Shown here piece by piece: positions 35,070 through 44,096 of a DNA stretch of 64,000 nucleotides. A program made the position numbers and the translations under genes. The stretch's first letter is position 1. Every line of letters starts with the position of its first letter. The notes under the pieces were generated by a model. It did no database searches. It worked only from the letters and a program-made list of their open reading frames with translations, and was not told the DNA's origin. This DNA comes from Syntrophomonadaceae bacterium (lineage in GTDB: Bacteria; Bacillota; PH28-bin88), in the NCBI GenBank assembly GCA_018333865.1, contig JAGXSE010000009.1, forward strand, positions 218,155 to 282,154. The letters are read 5' to 3'.

Positions 35070-35768
35070 TTACAGATTGTCCTTTTTCGCGATGCTTTGC
35101 AGCCGTACTGCTTCCAGCATGCGGTTTTCAGCGTTCTCCATATGTTCAATTGCCAAAGCATTGGCCAGGTTGACATTGCGGTCGGCGATAGCGTCTACAA
35201 TTTTTCGGTGTTCCTCCAGTGTTTCCCGCATCCTGCCAGGACTGCCCATGGTGGTGCGGCGAAAACGCTGGACCTGTTCCCAAAGAGTGTTAATCATCTG
35301 GGCCAGACGATCATTCCTGCTGGCACGGTATAATACCGCATGGAACTGGGTATCTATATCAACCAGACGATCTAAATCCTGGTCCTCCGCACACTCGGAA
35401 ACCTGCACTAAAAGCCGCTCCAATTCCTCCATTTCCCCGGGGCTGATCCGCTCAGCAGCCAATCCAGACGCCAGGGCTTCGAGCGCCCCCCGGATCTCAA
35501 ACACATCTGCGATGTCTTTGATTGACAGGTCAGAAACATATGCCCCCTTTCGCGGGATCATGACCGCAAAACCCTCAAGCTCAAGTTTCCGAATGGCTTC
35601 CCGCACCGGAGTCCGGCTGACCCCCAATTCTTCGGCCAACTGCACCTCCATCATCCGCTCCCCCGGGCGGAGACGACCGCTCATGATAGCTTCTCTTAAG
35701 GCCTCAAAAACTATTTCCCGCAGTGGCTTATAGCTCTCTAACTTGATCGGCGACAATCTGTCGGGCAT
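35070..35768 (-). CDS. GntR-family regulator with FCD domain
   Basis: 232 residues. The N-terminal winged helix is about 12-75 (SGRLRPGERMMEVQLAEELGVSRTPVREAIRKLELEG). The helical FCD domain is about 85-215 and contains the metal/ligand Asp-His pattern (DIDTQFHAVLYRAS). It differs from the regulator at 519-1244. It lies between ispE and the NTP transferase, 14 bp upstream of the latter, and probably shares its transcript. Its effector is unknown. Confidence 0.85.
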   Translation of the reverse strand: MPDRLSPIKLESYKPLREIVFEALREAIMSGRLRPGERMMEVQLAEELGVSRTPVREAIRKLELEGFAVMIPRKGAYVSDLSIKDIADVFEIRGALEALASGLAAERISPGEMEELERLLVQVSECAEDQDLDRLVDIDTQFHAVLYRASRNDRLAQMINTLWEQVQRFRRTTMGSPGRMRETLEEHRKIVDAIADRNVNLANALAIEHMENAENRMLEAVRLQSIAKKDNL

Positions 35769-35860
35769 CCCAATTCACCCCTTAATTCCAGGTTTCTTTG
35801 ATTTAATTTAAACCAATTGTTCTTCGATTGCAAGCACTCCTGCAGCTGATTGACAAGAAA

Positions 35861-36712
35861 TTACAGGGTTTTGACCACATAGGTCTCTTGATACCGGAGG
35901 CCCAGCCGGTTAGCCATTGACAAGGCATGATGCTCATCCCGGGCCACGCCAAAAACGGTGGGTCCACTCCCGCACATTACTGCCCGCAAGGCCCCCAAGG
36001 CATGCATTTCCTCCTTTATCTGGCTAACCTCCGGATATTTGGCAGAGGTAACTCCCTCCAGCACATTTCCCAATGAATCAATGAGTCCCGCGCGGTCCCC
36101 GTTAGCCAGGGATGTTAAAGCCTGCTGAACGTCTGGATGTTTCAAGTGTCTTTCCTCATCATACCATTGATAAGCCTGGGCAGTAGATACCCCGAAAGGG
36201 GGTTTTACCAGGACCAGCCATAATAAAGGCGGGGATTTAAGCAAGGTAAGCTGCTCCCCGATGCCCCGTGCCCAGGCGGTGCCTCCTAAAAGGCAAAAGG
36301 GAACATCCGCCCCTAAACGGGCACCAAAGGCCATCAGCTGAGCAGGAGTATACCCGAGAGCAAACAGATAATTAATGCCCAGGAGAACAGCAGCGGCATC
36401 GGAGCTGCCACCTGCCAAACCAGCCGCGATGGGGATTGATTTTTCCAATGATATATGCACACCCCGGGCAATACCGGCCTCCTCCAAAAGCAGCCGGGCA
36501 GCCCGGTAGGCGAGATTGCCAAAACCGCCCGGCACTTCCGGATTGTCGCAGGAAACCGTTATTCCCTCTGGCTCGTGGCTGATGGTAACCCGGTCAGCCA
36601 GGCTGACTGACTGCATGATGCTGCTGATTTCATGGTAACCATCCGGCCGTTTGGCCAAGACATCCAAAACCAGGTTTATTTTCGCGTAAGCTCTTACGGT
36701 AATTGACGACAT
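35861..36712 (-). CDS. ispE: 4-diphosphocytidyl-2-C-methyl-D-erythritol kinase
   Basis: 283 residues of a GHMP kinase. It has ITVRAYAKINLVLDVLAKRPDGYHE at the N-terminus (Lys/Asp active residues), ATP-binding PIAAGLAGGSSDAAAVL (about 91-107) and C-terminal VMCGSGPTVFG. It catalyses the ATP-dependent step 4 of the non-mevalonate isoprenoid pathway. The ATG at 36712 gives the standard length. It is in the B. subtilis position (yabH) relative to purR. Confidence 0.96.
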   Translation of the reverse strand: MSSITVRAYAKINLVLDVLAKRPDGYHEISSIMQSVSLADRVTISHEPEGITVSCDNPEVPGGFGNLAYRAARLLLEEAGIARGVHISLEKSIPIAAGLAGGSSDAAAVLLGINYLFALGYTPAQLMAFGARLGADVPFCLLGGTAWARGIGEQLTLLKSPPLLWLVLVKPPFGVSTAQAYQWYDEERHLKHPDVQQALTSLANGDRAGLIDSLGNVLEGVTSAKYPEVSQIKEEMHALGALRAVMCGSGPTVFGVARDEHHALSMANRLGLRYQETYVVKTL

Positions 36713-36866
36713 GGCTTTTACCTCAGATGATCGGTTTATGCCAATTATTATTTAACCTTAATGTTTTTAAATCCTTTTTTTTGCACAAAATCTTCCTGTA
36801 ATTGGCGCAGCAAAAGTTTCGCGTTGCTTAAAAACCATGTTTGGCTGAACAGTGTTTTGGCTGGAG

Positions 36867-39515
36867 CTATTCAGCCGCTGCAACCGGAGCGCCGGCAGGA
36901 GGTTTTTCCGCCTCCCGGTGAACTGCCCATCCGGATAGCAATTCCAGGACTGGCTTAAGTTTTTCAAAAAATATTACCACCGTATCACCTGGCTTGGCCT
37001 CTTCCAGGGCAACGGCCAGAGCCTTAATTTCATCCGGCACCTCAACAATTTCTTTCTCAGATTTTCCAGCCGCCAGACAGCCCTTCTTCAGCAAATGGGC
37101 AGTCTCGCCAGGTTGTCTTCCCCGCAGGTCATGATCTTCTTTAATAAAGACGCGGTCACACCATTGACCTGCGACCAGGCCAGCCTCAAAGGCCAACCCG
37201 TCTGTCCGGTCTCCTGGCACACCTATAACCGCCAGGACACGGCAAGGGTTCCAGCGGCGGATCACCCGCAGGGTTGCCTCCAACCCCGCCGGGTTATGAC
37301 CGTAGTCCACCACCACCCTGATGCCACTGGTTTCCTGCACTGCCAACCGTCCCGGGTTATGCAAAGGAGAGGTGCCAAACTCCTGCAAACCCCTGGCGAT
37401 TACCGCGGGCGGCACGTTCAAAGCCCAGGCGGCGCCGGCAACTGCCAGGAGGTTTTGGATATTATGAAAAGCTGTCCCGTTAAAGGTGAGGGGGATTTTT
37501 TTCAACAACCCCAGATTAGATACCTGGCTCCCGGTTAATAAGGCCAGTCTCCCGTTTTGCACCACGACCGCCCTGCCTCCCGTCCCCAGGTGCCGGCGAA
37601 TAATGGGGTTGTTTTTGTTCTGGCTGAAAAAAATAACTGAGCCCCAAGCCCTGCCGGCCATCTCCGCCACCAGGGGATCGTCGGCGTTTAGCACAGCGTA
37701 ACCATTATGGTGGACAGCCTCCACCAGCAAAGACTTCACATGAGCTAAATCGGCCAGGCTCTCAACTTCTTCCTGGCCCAGATGGTCACCGCTGATATTG
37801 GTTACAACAGCCACATCTGCCCAGTCAAAGGCTAAGCCTCCCCGCAAGATCCCCCCTCTGGCTGTCTCCAAAACTGCAGCCTGCACCCTGGCATCCCGCA
37901 GCACCATCCGGGCGCTCAGCGGGCCGGTGGTATCTCCCTCCATCACCAGCTGGTCGCCAATGTATACTCCGTCACTGCTGGTCATCCCTGTCTGAAGCCC
38001 CATTTGTTTTAGTATGAAAGCAATTAACCTGGTAGTGGTTGTTTTACCATTTGTACCTGTAACACACACAATTGGAATGCGACCATTTTTGCCAGCCGGA
38101 AACAAGTAATCCACTATAGCGCCGGCCACATCTCTGGGTACTCCCATAGAAGGATAATGATGCATCCGGATGCCAGGCGCCGCGTTCACTTCAATAATAG
38201 CCCCGGCGCTCATGCTCAGGGGTTTGGCAATATCCTCGGTGACCAGGTCAATACCCGCTACATCCAGCCCGATTACCTGGGCAGCCCGGACAGCCATCTT
38301 TGCGTTTTCCGGATGGACCAGTTCTGTTACGTCTGCGGCTGTCCCACCGGTGCTCAAATTAGCATTTTCCCGCAAATATACTATTTCCCCCGTTTGCGGA
38401 ACAGTTTCCGGGGAATAGTTTTTCTTTGCCAGAACCAGCAAGGCAGCACTGTCGATCTTTATTTTAGTAAGGGCTTTTTCGTGATCCTCACCGCGAAGAG
38501 GATACCGGTTTTCCTGTTCAACTAACTGCCTGACGGTCTTTACACCATCGCCGACAACATGGGCAGGAATCCGCTCTGCGGCCGCAACCAGGCGGCCGTT
38601 TACCACCAGGATGCGGTACTGTCTTCCTCTAATGTATTCCTCTACCAATACCTGAGGGCAAAAGGTACTGGCCAGGCGAAAAGCAGCCTTCACTTCCGCC
38701 ACAGTTGCCAGGTTTAAGGCGACCCCTTTTCCCTGGTTCCCATTCAGTGGCTTTATAGCCACAGGCCGGCCAAACCCAGCAAATACATTAACCGACTCGT
38801 TTTCGGCAGTGACAACATACCCCTGAGGGACCGGGAGCCCTGCCTCCGCCAATAGCTCTTTGGCCAGAGATTTATCCCCGGCAATGTCTGCTGCAATACA
38901 CCCCGTAAATTGAGTAATGGTTGCCTGGACCATTTTTTGTGCCGCACCGTAGCCAAGCTGCAACAAGCTGCCCTGGTTTAAGCGCAGCACGGGAATCCCC
39001 CGGCTCCGGCAGACCTCTGCGATAGCCTTCGTGCTGGGCCCAAGCTCAGTCTTAGCTGCCAGAGACCGGATTTCCTCTACGGCCCCTTCCAGGTCAAAAG
39101 GCCGCCCTTCCAGCAAGGCTTCGACAAGACTTACCGCATATTTGCCGGCAATAACCCCGGCCTCCTTTGCCGTATATTCTACAACGATCCGGTATACTCC
39201 CGGTTCAGTGGTCGACAGGGTTTTGCCATAGGACACTTTCCACCCGATCCGGCCCATCAAATCCAGCCAGACATGCTCCACAACATGGCCGAAAAGGGTC
39301 CCCTCTCTCAATCTATCTACAAATCCCCCCGGATATCCCCTGGAACAATGGTGTTCCCTGAGGGATGGCAGTGTGACCAATAGTTTATCAGGAAAGCCAA
39401 CGATTTCTGCCGTACTCTTTTCAGCCCACGGGCCCAGATCCAGTTTCATCACCAGGACTGGACGATGGCAGAATACATTCCGCCCCTCGTAGGCCCGCGT
39501 TTCCTTTATCAACAT
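36867..39515 (-). CDS. cphA: Cyanophycin synthetase
   Basis: 882 residues, typical for CphA1. After an N-terminal domain (about 1-160), an ATP-grasp domain follows (about 215-470), including RPVAIKPLNGNQGKGVALN and IIEVNAAPGIRMHHYP. Then comes a Mur-ligase-like domain with Walker A VCVTGTNGKTTTTRL (about 487). It polymerises Asp and Arg into multi-L-arginyl-poly-L-aspartate, a nitrogen store. It starts at ATG 39515 with AGGGGG upstream. cphB is the preceding gene, 89 bp away, so both may be in one transcript; ispE follows. Confidence 0.95.
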   Translation of the reverse strand: MLIKETRAYEGRNVFCHRPVLVMKLDLGPWAEKSTAEIVGFPDKLLVTLPSLREHHCSRGYPGGFVDRLREGTLFGHVVEHVWLDLMGRIGWKVSYGKTLSTTEPGVYRIVVEYTAKEAGVIAGKYAVSLVEALLEGRPFDLEGAVEEIRSLAAKTELGPSTKAIAEVCRSRGIPVLRLNQGSLLQLGYGAAQKMVQATITQFTGCIAADIAGDKSLAKELLAEAGLPVPQGYVVTAENESVNVFAGFGRPVAIKPLNGNQGKGVALNLATVAEVKAAFRLASTFCPQVLVEEYIRGRQYRILVVNGRLVAAAERIPAHVVGDGVKTVRQLVEQENRYPLRGEDHEKALTKIKIDSAALLVLAKKNYSPETVPQTGEIVYLRENANLSTGGTAADVTELVHPENAKMAVRAAQVIGLDVAGIDLVTEDIAKPLSMSAGAIIEVNAAPGIRMHHYPSMGVPRDVAGAIVDYLFPAGKNGRIPIVCVTGTNGKTTTTRLIAFILKQMGLQTGMTSSDGVYIGDQLVMEGDTTGPLSARMVLRDARVQAAVLETARGGILRGGLAFDWADVAVVTNISGDHLGQEEVESLADLAHVKSLLVEAVHHNGYAVLNADDPLVAEMAGRAWGSVIFFSQNKNNPIIRRHLGTGGRAVVVQNGRLALLTGSQVSNLGLLKKIPLTFNGTAFHNIQNLLAVAGAAWALNVPPAVIARGLQEFGTSPLHNPGRLAVQETSGIRVVVDYGHNPAGLEATLRVIRRWNPCRVLAVIGVPGDRTDGLAFEAGLVAGQWCDRVFIKEDHDLRGRQPGETAHLLKKGCLAAGKSEKEIVEVPDEIKALAVALEEAKPGDTVVIFFEKLKPVLELLSGWAVHREAEKPPAGAPVAAAE

Positions 39516-39604
39516 ATACTGGGCGTTCCCCCTTCGAATTTTGACAGCAATCCCAAACTATAGTTTTCGCTGTTTAACGATAGAATAAACCTGCAAGCCT
39601 TATC

Positions 39605-40426
39605 TTAAGGCCTGCTAGCTCCCGGCAGGGTTGGACGCCGCCTCTTCAAGTCAAAGCCAAAGCCGGCCGGCAAAACGTGTATCCGCACATCCATCAATGC
39701 CAAGGGTTGGGAATAACCGGATTCCGAAACATTGGTGCAGGTGATTGGTTGACCATCGACAACGGTTACGGTTTGGGAACCGATAACCAACAGGTGATCA
39801 TCCGTATCTGTAACCAAAGCTGTGTCCTCATCCAGTCCGAGGCCTAAAACACTGGGGTTTTGCGCTACAGAAGTCAATAATCTCCCGAGGCGCCCCCGCT
39901 GGGCAAAATGCTGATCCACCACGACACCGCTGATCAAGCCCATTCCAGGGGACATTTTTACCGTATTTTTTTTCGGCGCCTCCTCCTCATCACCCTCCAC
40001 GATCATGGTATCGCTCATCATTGAAGCCCCGGCGCTTGTCCCGCCAATAACTACTCCCCGCTGGTAGGCCTGGTGCAATGCATGATCAAAAGCTGTACCG
40101 CCAAGGAGGCTGGTCAGGCGAAGCTGGTCGCCCCCGGTAAAATAAATGCCTGTGGCCCTGGTCAGGGCTGAGTAGCACCTTTTTTCCATGGCCTGTTCCC
40201 GTTCTGAAATATCCGCCGCCTCCACATCACCTGCCCCTAACCTGGCAAATAAACCGATATACTCTTGCCCCACTTTCCCTGCTTCTTGGCTGGCGGCAGT
40301 CACCACCACAATGCGGCTGTTTTCTCCCCCTGAAAGACGAACAAAACGGGACAGAATTTCGCACTTGCCCTTCTTATCCTCTGCCCCGCCGACAATTACC
40401 AATGTACCCTGGACATACTTTCCCAT
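39605..40426 (-). CDS. cphB: Cyanophycinase
   Basis: 273 residues of a peptidase S51 enzyme. Nucleophile elbow GGTSAGASMM with S131, and YFTGGDQLRL (about 95-104) are characteristic; GLGLDEDTALV is also a family hallmark. It cleaves cyanophycin to beta-Asp-Arg dipeptides. No export signal is visible, so it should act in the cytoplasm on stored granules. The ATG has AAAGGGGGATAAA upstream. It precedes cphA. Confidence 0.94.
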   Translation of the reverse strand: MGKYVQGTLVIVGGAEDKKGKCEILSRFVRLSGGENSRIVVVTAASQEAGKVGQEYIGLFARLGAGDVEAADISEREQAMEKRCYSALTRATGIYFTGGDQLRLTSLLGGTAFDHALHQAYQRGVVIGGTSAGASMMSDTMIVEGDEEEAPKKNTVKMSPGMGLISGVVVDQHFAQRGRLGRLLTSVAQNPSVLGLGLDEDTALVTDTDDHLLVIGSQTVTVVDGQPITCTNVSESGYSQPLALMDVRIHVLPAGFGFDLKRRRPTLPGASRP

Positions 40427-40627
40427 TTTATCCCCCTTTGTCTTGCCTCACATGATCATGTTGCCGCAGCACAAGAGGATTTATTCAGTTTGCTTAATCA
40501 TAAACCGGTATTTTAATCTTGTTGACGCGGCAGGAGGATTTTGCCGGGAAATAACGAATGGAAATAACGAATTAAGGTTGGCATCCTGGGATTTAAAGGG
40601 CCAACCTCAAAAGCCGGAGGGATTTTG

Positions 40628-40903
40628 ATGTCTGAAAATGTTTTTTTAAAGAATATGATGGAAGACCTGGTCTGGCTCCTGATGAAGGATGTGCTGGCCA
40701 AGTGGCCGGAAGCCTGCAATTGCGAAGTCTGTCGGCATGACATGGCTGCTATCGCCTTAAACAGCCTGCGGCCCCGCTATGTGGTCCGCACCAAAGGAGA
40801 GGTCCTCTCCAGGACTTCTGAGCTGGAATCGCAGCATCGGGCTGATGTTTACAGCGCCATAACCCGGGCAGTGTTGCTTGTCAGCGAAAAACCCAGGCAT
40901 TAA
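40628..40903 (+). CDS. ComFB-like protein
   Basis: 91 residues from ATG 40628 (CCGGAGGGATTTTG upstream). It matches the late competence protein ComFB pattern: an N-terminal helix (FLKNMMEDLVWLLMKDVL), a Cys pair CNCEVCRHDMAAIALNSLRPRYV (Cys near 33-36) and a C-terminal helix with ADVYSAITRAV. In B. subtilis ComFB lies in the comF operon with unknown role; homologues in cyanobacteria bind cyclic di-nucleotides. It stands alone on the plus strand between cphB and a protease and ends at a terminator. Confidence 0.75.
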   Translation: MSENVFLKNMMEDLVWLLMKDVLAKWPEACNCEVCRHDMAAIALNSLRPRYVVRTKGEVLSRTSELESQHRADVYSAITRAVLLVSEKPRH

Positions 40904-40933
40904 CAGGGGCAGGTTGCCCCTGCCCTGTTTTTT
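40903..40933 (+). terminator. Terminator after the ComFB-like gene
   Basis: AGGGGCA-GGT-TGCCCCT stem followed by GCCCTGTTTTTT right after the stop codon. It also lies at the convergent end of the protease gene. Confidence 0.75.
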
Positions 40934-41942
40934 AAAAGAGGTCGACCTGCAACATATCCATCACATGCTGGATCCTGTTGCACACAGTATTGGTGTTCGA
41001 ACCTGCAAATAACAATCCAACGGCATTATTGTTCATATCCAGCACCAGGGATCCGCTGTCTCCCCCTCTGGACATTCCTGTTGTGACAAACTGGTCAGTA
41101 AACATCCCTCTTTGATTACCGCTGATGGTAACCCTCAGGGTGGCTTGCATGACCTGGACTGTCCCTGATGTTAAGCCGGTAGTCCGGCCACTTTTTTTCA
41201 CCCGCATGCCGGCTTGGGCCTCGGCAATTCCCTTGATTTTTCCGACTTCCATGATTTCAGCCCCTACCGCTGCCATGCTGATCGGCCTGACCAGAGCCGC
41301 ATCCACCAGATTTTCATAAGGGACCCCCTTTTGCAGGGCGATGTGATAATCGCGCCCGGTTAAGCGCAGCATTTGGTTGGCGATTTTTTCAAACGCCCTG
41401 GCCGTCCGGCAGCTGGCCAATGTAAATTCCCGGCGCAAGGGGATGTAGCGTTCCAGGTAACCCACAATTTGGTCCATCGTTCCTCCGTCATGAGCCCCTG
41501 GCTGCAAAACAGGATCGCCAATCCGGGCATTACCGTCATATCCATCCGTAGCATTGGCCACCACATGGTTGTTAGACAGAATTAAAGGCTGGCCTGTACG
41601 CCGGTCCTTAACCAAAGCGCCCAGGGTACCGGCGCTGATTTTATAATGGCCGATACTCATTCCAGGGTAAGCCGGACGCTGATAACCCTTCCGGTTTAAC
41701 AGCCTGATTTCCCCAACCTCCAACACATCAGTAGGGATTTCCCCTAGCAGCTTGGGTACCCGCTGTTTCCTCGCCAGTTCTCTCTCAGGCAGTTTTTTTT
41801 CCACCAGCACCACAACGGCTGTCCGGCCGGTATCCTCACCTCTGACTGTTTTAATCCCTTTACCCACACCCACTACATTAGGCAGATTCATCAGGTTAAG
41901 AGCATGTCTTTGCAGCAGTAAATCCATATTCATCACAGGCAT
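40932..41942 (-). CDS. Trypsin-fold serine protease without a signal peptide
   Basis: 336 residues. A chymotrypsin-like triad can be placed at H126 (LSNNHVVAN), D214 (VDAALV) and S296 (RGGDSGSLV). The N-terminal about 80 residues (ALNLMNLPNVVGVGKG, then a short beta-rich part) precede the protease domain. No signal peptide or membrane segment is seen, so it may work in the cytoplasm, the spore, or be released by lysis. Related proteins in Clostridia are annotated only as S1/S6-type peptidases. It is convergent with the ComFB-like gene. Confidence 0.8.
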   Translation of the reverse strand: MPVMNMDLLLQRHALNLMNLPNVVGVGKGIKTVRGEDTGRTAVVVLVEKKLPERELARKQRVPKLLGEIPTDVLEVGEIRLLNRKGYQRPAYPGMSIGHYKISAGTLGALVKDRRTGQPLILSNNHVVANATDGYDGNARIGDPVLQPGAHDGGTMDQIVGYLERYIPLRREFTLASCRTARAFEKIANQMLRLTGRDYHIALQKGVPYENLVDAALVRPISMAAVGAEIMEVGKIKGIAEAQAGMRVKKSGRTTGLTSGTVQVMQATLRVTISGNQRGMFTDQFVTTGMSRGGDSGSLVLDMNNNAVGLLFAGSNTNTVCNRIQHVMDMLQVDLF

Positions 41943-42091
41943 CTCCTTCTCCTGAGATTTTTAAAGGAGGGCTTCCTATGATGTTATATTCCAACCCGGA
42001 TCAAAGGGTTACGGCCTGCTGCAAATGGCCACAAATTATCCAACAGACTGGCAGCACCTACTAATTGAATAAAATACTAAACCCAGCATAA

Positions 42092-42322
42092 TTATTCCCT
42101 AGCCTTATTTTGCCACTTCATATATTTAACGATATAGACATCCAGCTCACAGCTTTTCCGGTAAACTTCAGGATCCTGCAGGTTTTTTTTGGCCAGCACC
42201 AAAAGGTTCAGTTCTCTTTTTTTGCTGTTAATAATCGCTAATAAACCCTTATTAATCACTTGCTGCTGTTTTATTACATTGCCAGAGCCTCCCCGCAGAG
42301 CCGTTGATGATAAAGAAAGCAT
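42092..42322 (-). CDS. Spo0E-like aspartyl-phosphate phosphatase
   Basis: 76 residues starting at ATG 42322 (AAAAGGAGGGTTTTAAAA upstream). It has the two-helix hairpin pattern INSKKRELNLLVLA...DPEVYRKSCELDVYIVKYMK. The Spo0E signature SQELD appears as S57-C-E-L-D61. Spo0E-type proteins dephosphorylate Spo0A~P and delay sporulation. The N-terminal 25 residues (Ser/Gly-rich) are not part of the usual domain. A Spo0A-box-like TGTCGAA lies about 95 bp upstream. Confidence 0.75.
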   Translation of the reverse strand: MLSLSSTALRGGSGNVIKQQQVINKGLLAIINSKKRELNLLVLAKKNLQDPEVYRKSCELDVYIVKYMKWQNKARE

Positions 42323-42413
42323 TTTTAAAACCCTCCTTTTAATTCAACTAACTCAAGATGGGCGTAGCTTGTATTGCCTTGCTAAATACTAGTTATTGTA
42401 TTTAGTGGCTATC

Positions 42414-42420
42414 TTCGACA
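42414..42420 (-). promoter_or_regulatory. Spo0A box candidate upstream of the Spo0E-like gene
   Basis: TGTCGAA on the minus strand, a perfect match to the 0A-box core. It is single, without a tandem partner at the 10 bp step, so evidence is limited. Confidence 0.4.
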
Positions 42421-42601
42421 GAAATAGAGGATATTCCTTCTTCTGAATCCACTTTTTGCAAATTTTTAGCATTACTTGCGCAATTTGTCATTAATTACTA
42501 GGCTATCTCCATTTTTTGCCTTCGAAGCCAAAACCCGTTTTCCAGTATTACACAAAAAAGGGTTGGTTGCAAGAAATAATTGCCGGCCGCATCCATTCAA
42601 C

Positions 42602-42658
42602 AAGGAAAAGGCCGGGAAACGCCTGCACCGGTTGGGGAACCAGCAGGAAACCCCGGCC
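42602..42658 (-). terminator. Long terminator hairpin after ypeB
   Basis: On the minus strand GGCCGGG...CCCGGCC closes a stem with an inner CCTGC/GCAGG helix, followed by TTTTCCTTG. It lies 43 bp past the ypeB stop. Confidence 0.75.
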
Positions 42659-42700
42659 TTGTCTGATTCTGTTCTTAAAGTGAGTGTTCGAACATCATAA

Positions 42701-44047
42701 TTAAAGAACCAATTGTCCGCCTGGTAGCTCAATCACTTTTTTGATAATCTCCTCTTGCCCTGTATTGGCATTGATATAGATCAGAAAAACATCTCCGCCT
42801 AAAGTGGCCTTAACCTCATAGGTGAGGAGTTCTCTGCCGGTATCCAGGGGAATCAGGGCCTTGCGGACTCTTTCTACCTCCAAATCTCCCCTGACCTTTT
42901 TACGGGCTTCTTCCTCTGTTAATACCGCTTCCGGCAATTCTCGCTCCCGGTGGGACATTAAATAAGGTTTCCCGCCAAATCCCACTACCTGCCCATTATC
43001 CAGGGCTACCTTCACCTTGACCTGATCAGGATACAGTGCTATGTCACCTTCCGTGGCAACAAAGACAATCGTCTGGGCATTATCCTCTTTTATGCTATAG
43101 GTCGGTTCCATTTCTTTGAACCCTCTGCGGGAAAGAAACTCTTTGGCTTTCAGCAGGGCTTCTTCACCCGTCATCCTGGGCTGGCCAATGGCCCGGTCAT
43201 TCAAAAACCAGACTACATGGCCTCCTTCTTTGCTGACATCTACTGCAATCCGCTCCCGGTCGCGGCCTACCATTGCGATGGACCAGGCCGGAATTACTCC
43301 TGCGGTCTCGCCGACAGTATCAACCAGGTTAGCCCGGCTATTGCCATGGTCAACAAATTCCCCTGCGATTTTAACAGCCTCATCTCTGCTAACCTGCGGC
43401 CCTTTAAGACCCAGGGGTTTCCTGTCTGCCAAGTGGTCGGAGAAGGGGCCGTCATAAACTAATGTTGGCAGTTCCTGAAAACGCTTATCGATATTGATAA
43501 AACCATCCAACCCATCAGGAGCGGCAGCTTGAGCAACACTGCCAGGCCGCTGCATCCAGGTATCAATCCAGCGGAACCCTCCGCGGGCCATCCTCGCTTC
43601 AATCTCATGGAGGTCCAGGCCGAACCGGCCCATTTGAGTGTGAAAGCTGGTCAATTGAGCCACATGAGCATCGCTCAGGCCTTCCCCGCTGGCGATGGCC
43701 CTGGCTACACTGTAGCTGTAATCACCGACCTGACTCAAAAACTTTCTGCTGGCAGCCATGTTAATGTTTTTAAAGGGCAGTTGAGCGAGGGTTTCCTGGG
43801 CTCCTACCGCCCGGTGCCACACTTCTGTTAAATAAATAATGTTCTGCCTTGGCGAGTCGGAGGCCAAGGTCTTTGCCAGCAACACCTCAACCTGCTCTAC
43901 CGAGTTTAATGTATCATAAAACTCCCGCTGGTAATTTGCCTCCAACGCAAACGCAAGCCGGGTTTTGTTTTTTCTTTCCCAAAAACCCCAACCCGCAGTC
44001 GCCAAAAGGGCAACCACCAGCACCGCAGCCCACCACCACCGCCGCAT
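42701..44047 (-). CDS. ypeB: Germination protein YpeB
   Basis: 448 residues, matching YpeB length. An N-terminal membrane anchor (WWWAAVLVVALLATAGWGFW) precedes the YpeB domain; three PepSY-like repeats occupy about 220-440 (for example SRDEAVKIAGEFVD and TEEEARKKVRGDLEVERV). YpeB is needed to place and protect the cortex-lytic enzyme SleB in dormant spores. The ATG has AAAGGAGGAATTCATGC upstream, 49 bp after sleB; the pair is an operon as in B. subtilis. Confidence 0.95.
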   Translation of the reverse strand: MRRWWWAAVLVVALLATAGWGFWERKNKTRLAFALEANYQREFYDTLNSVEQVEVLLAKTLASDSPRQNIIYLTEVWHRAVGAQETLAQLPFKNINMAASRKFLSQVGDYSYSVARAIASGEGLSDAHVAQLTSFHTQMGRFGLDLHEIEARMARGGFRWIDTWMQRPGSVAQAAAPDGLDGFINIDKRFQELPTLVYDGPFSDHLADRKPLGLKGPQVSRDEAVKIAGEFVDHGNSRANLVDTVGETAGVIPAWSIAMVGRDRERIAVDVSKEGGHVVWFLNDRAIGQPRMTGEEALLKAKEFLSRRGFKEMEPTYSIKEDNAQTIVFVATEGDIALYPDQVKVKVALDNGQVVGFGGKPYLMSHRERELPEAVLTEEEARKKVRGDLEVERVRKALIPLDTGRELLTYEVKATLGGDVFLIYINANTGQEEIIKKVIELPGGQLVL

Positions 44048-44096
44048 GCATGAATTCCTCCTTTATCAATTCTTACCATGTTAATATTTTAAATCT

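Larger units (their letters stand above)
42323..42700. other. Regulatory gap between the Spo0E-like gene and ypeB
   Basis: 378 bp with no credible gene. It holds an 8 bp inverted repeat CTAAATAC/GTATTTAG (42382-42405), a minus-strand TGTCGAA box (42414-42420), and the complex terminator of the sleB-ypeB operon (42602-42658). Confidence 0.6.

Noticed and set aside
42323..42732. Open frames on both strands (for example 42472-42732 minus and 42476-42700 plus)
   Set aside because: No ribosome site, no protein-like composition, and they lie over the ypeB terminator and control sequences.
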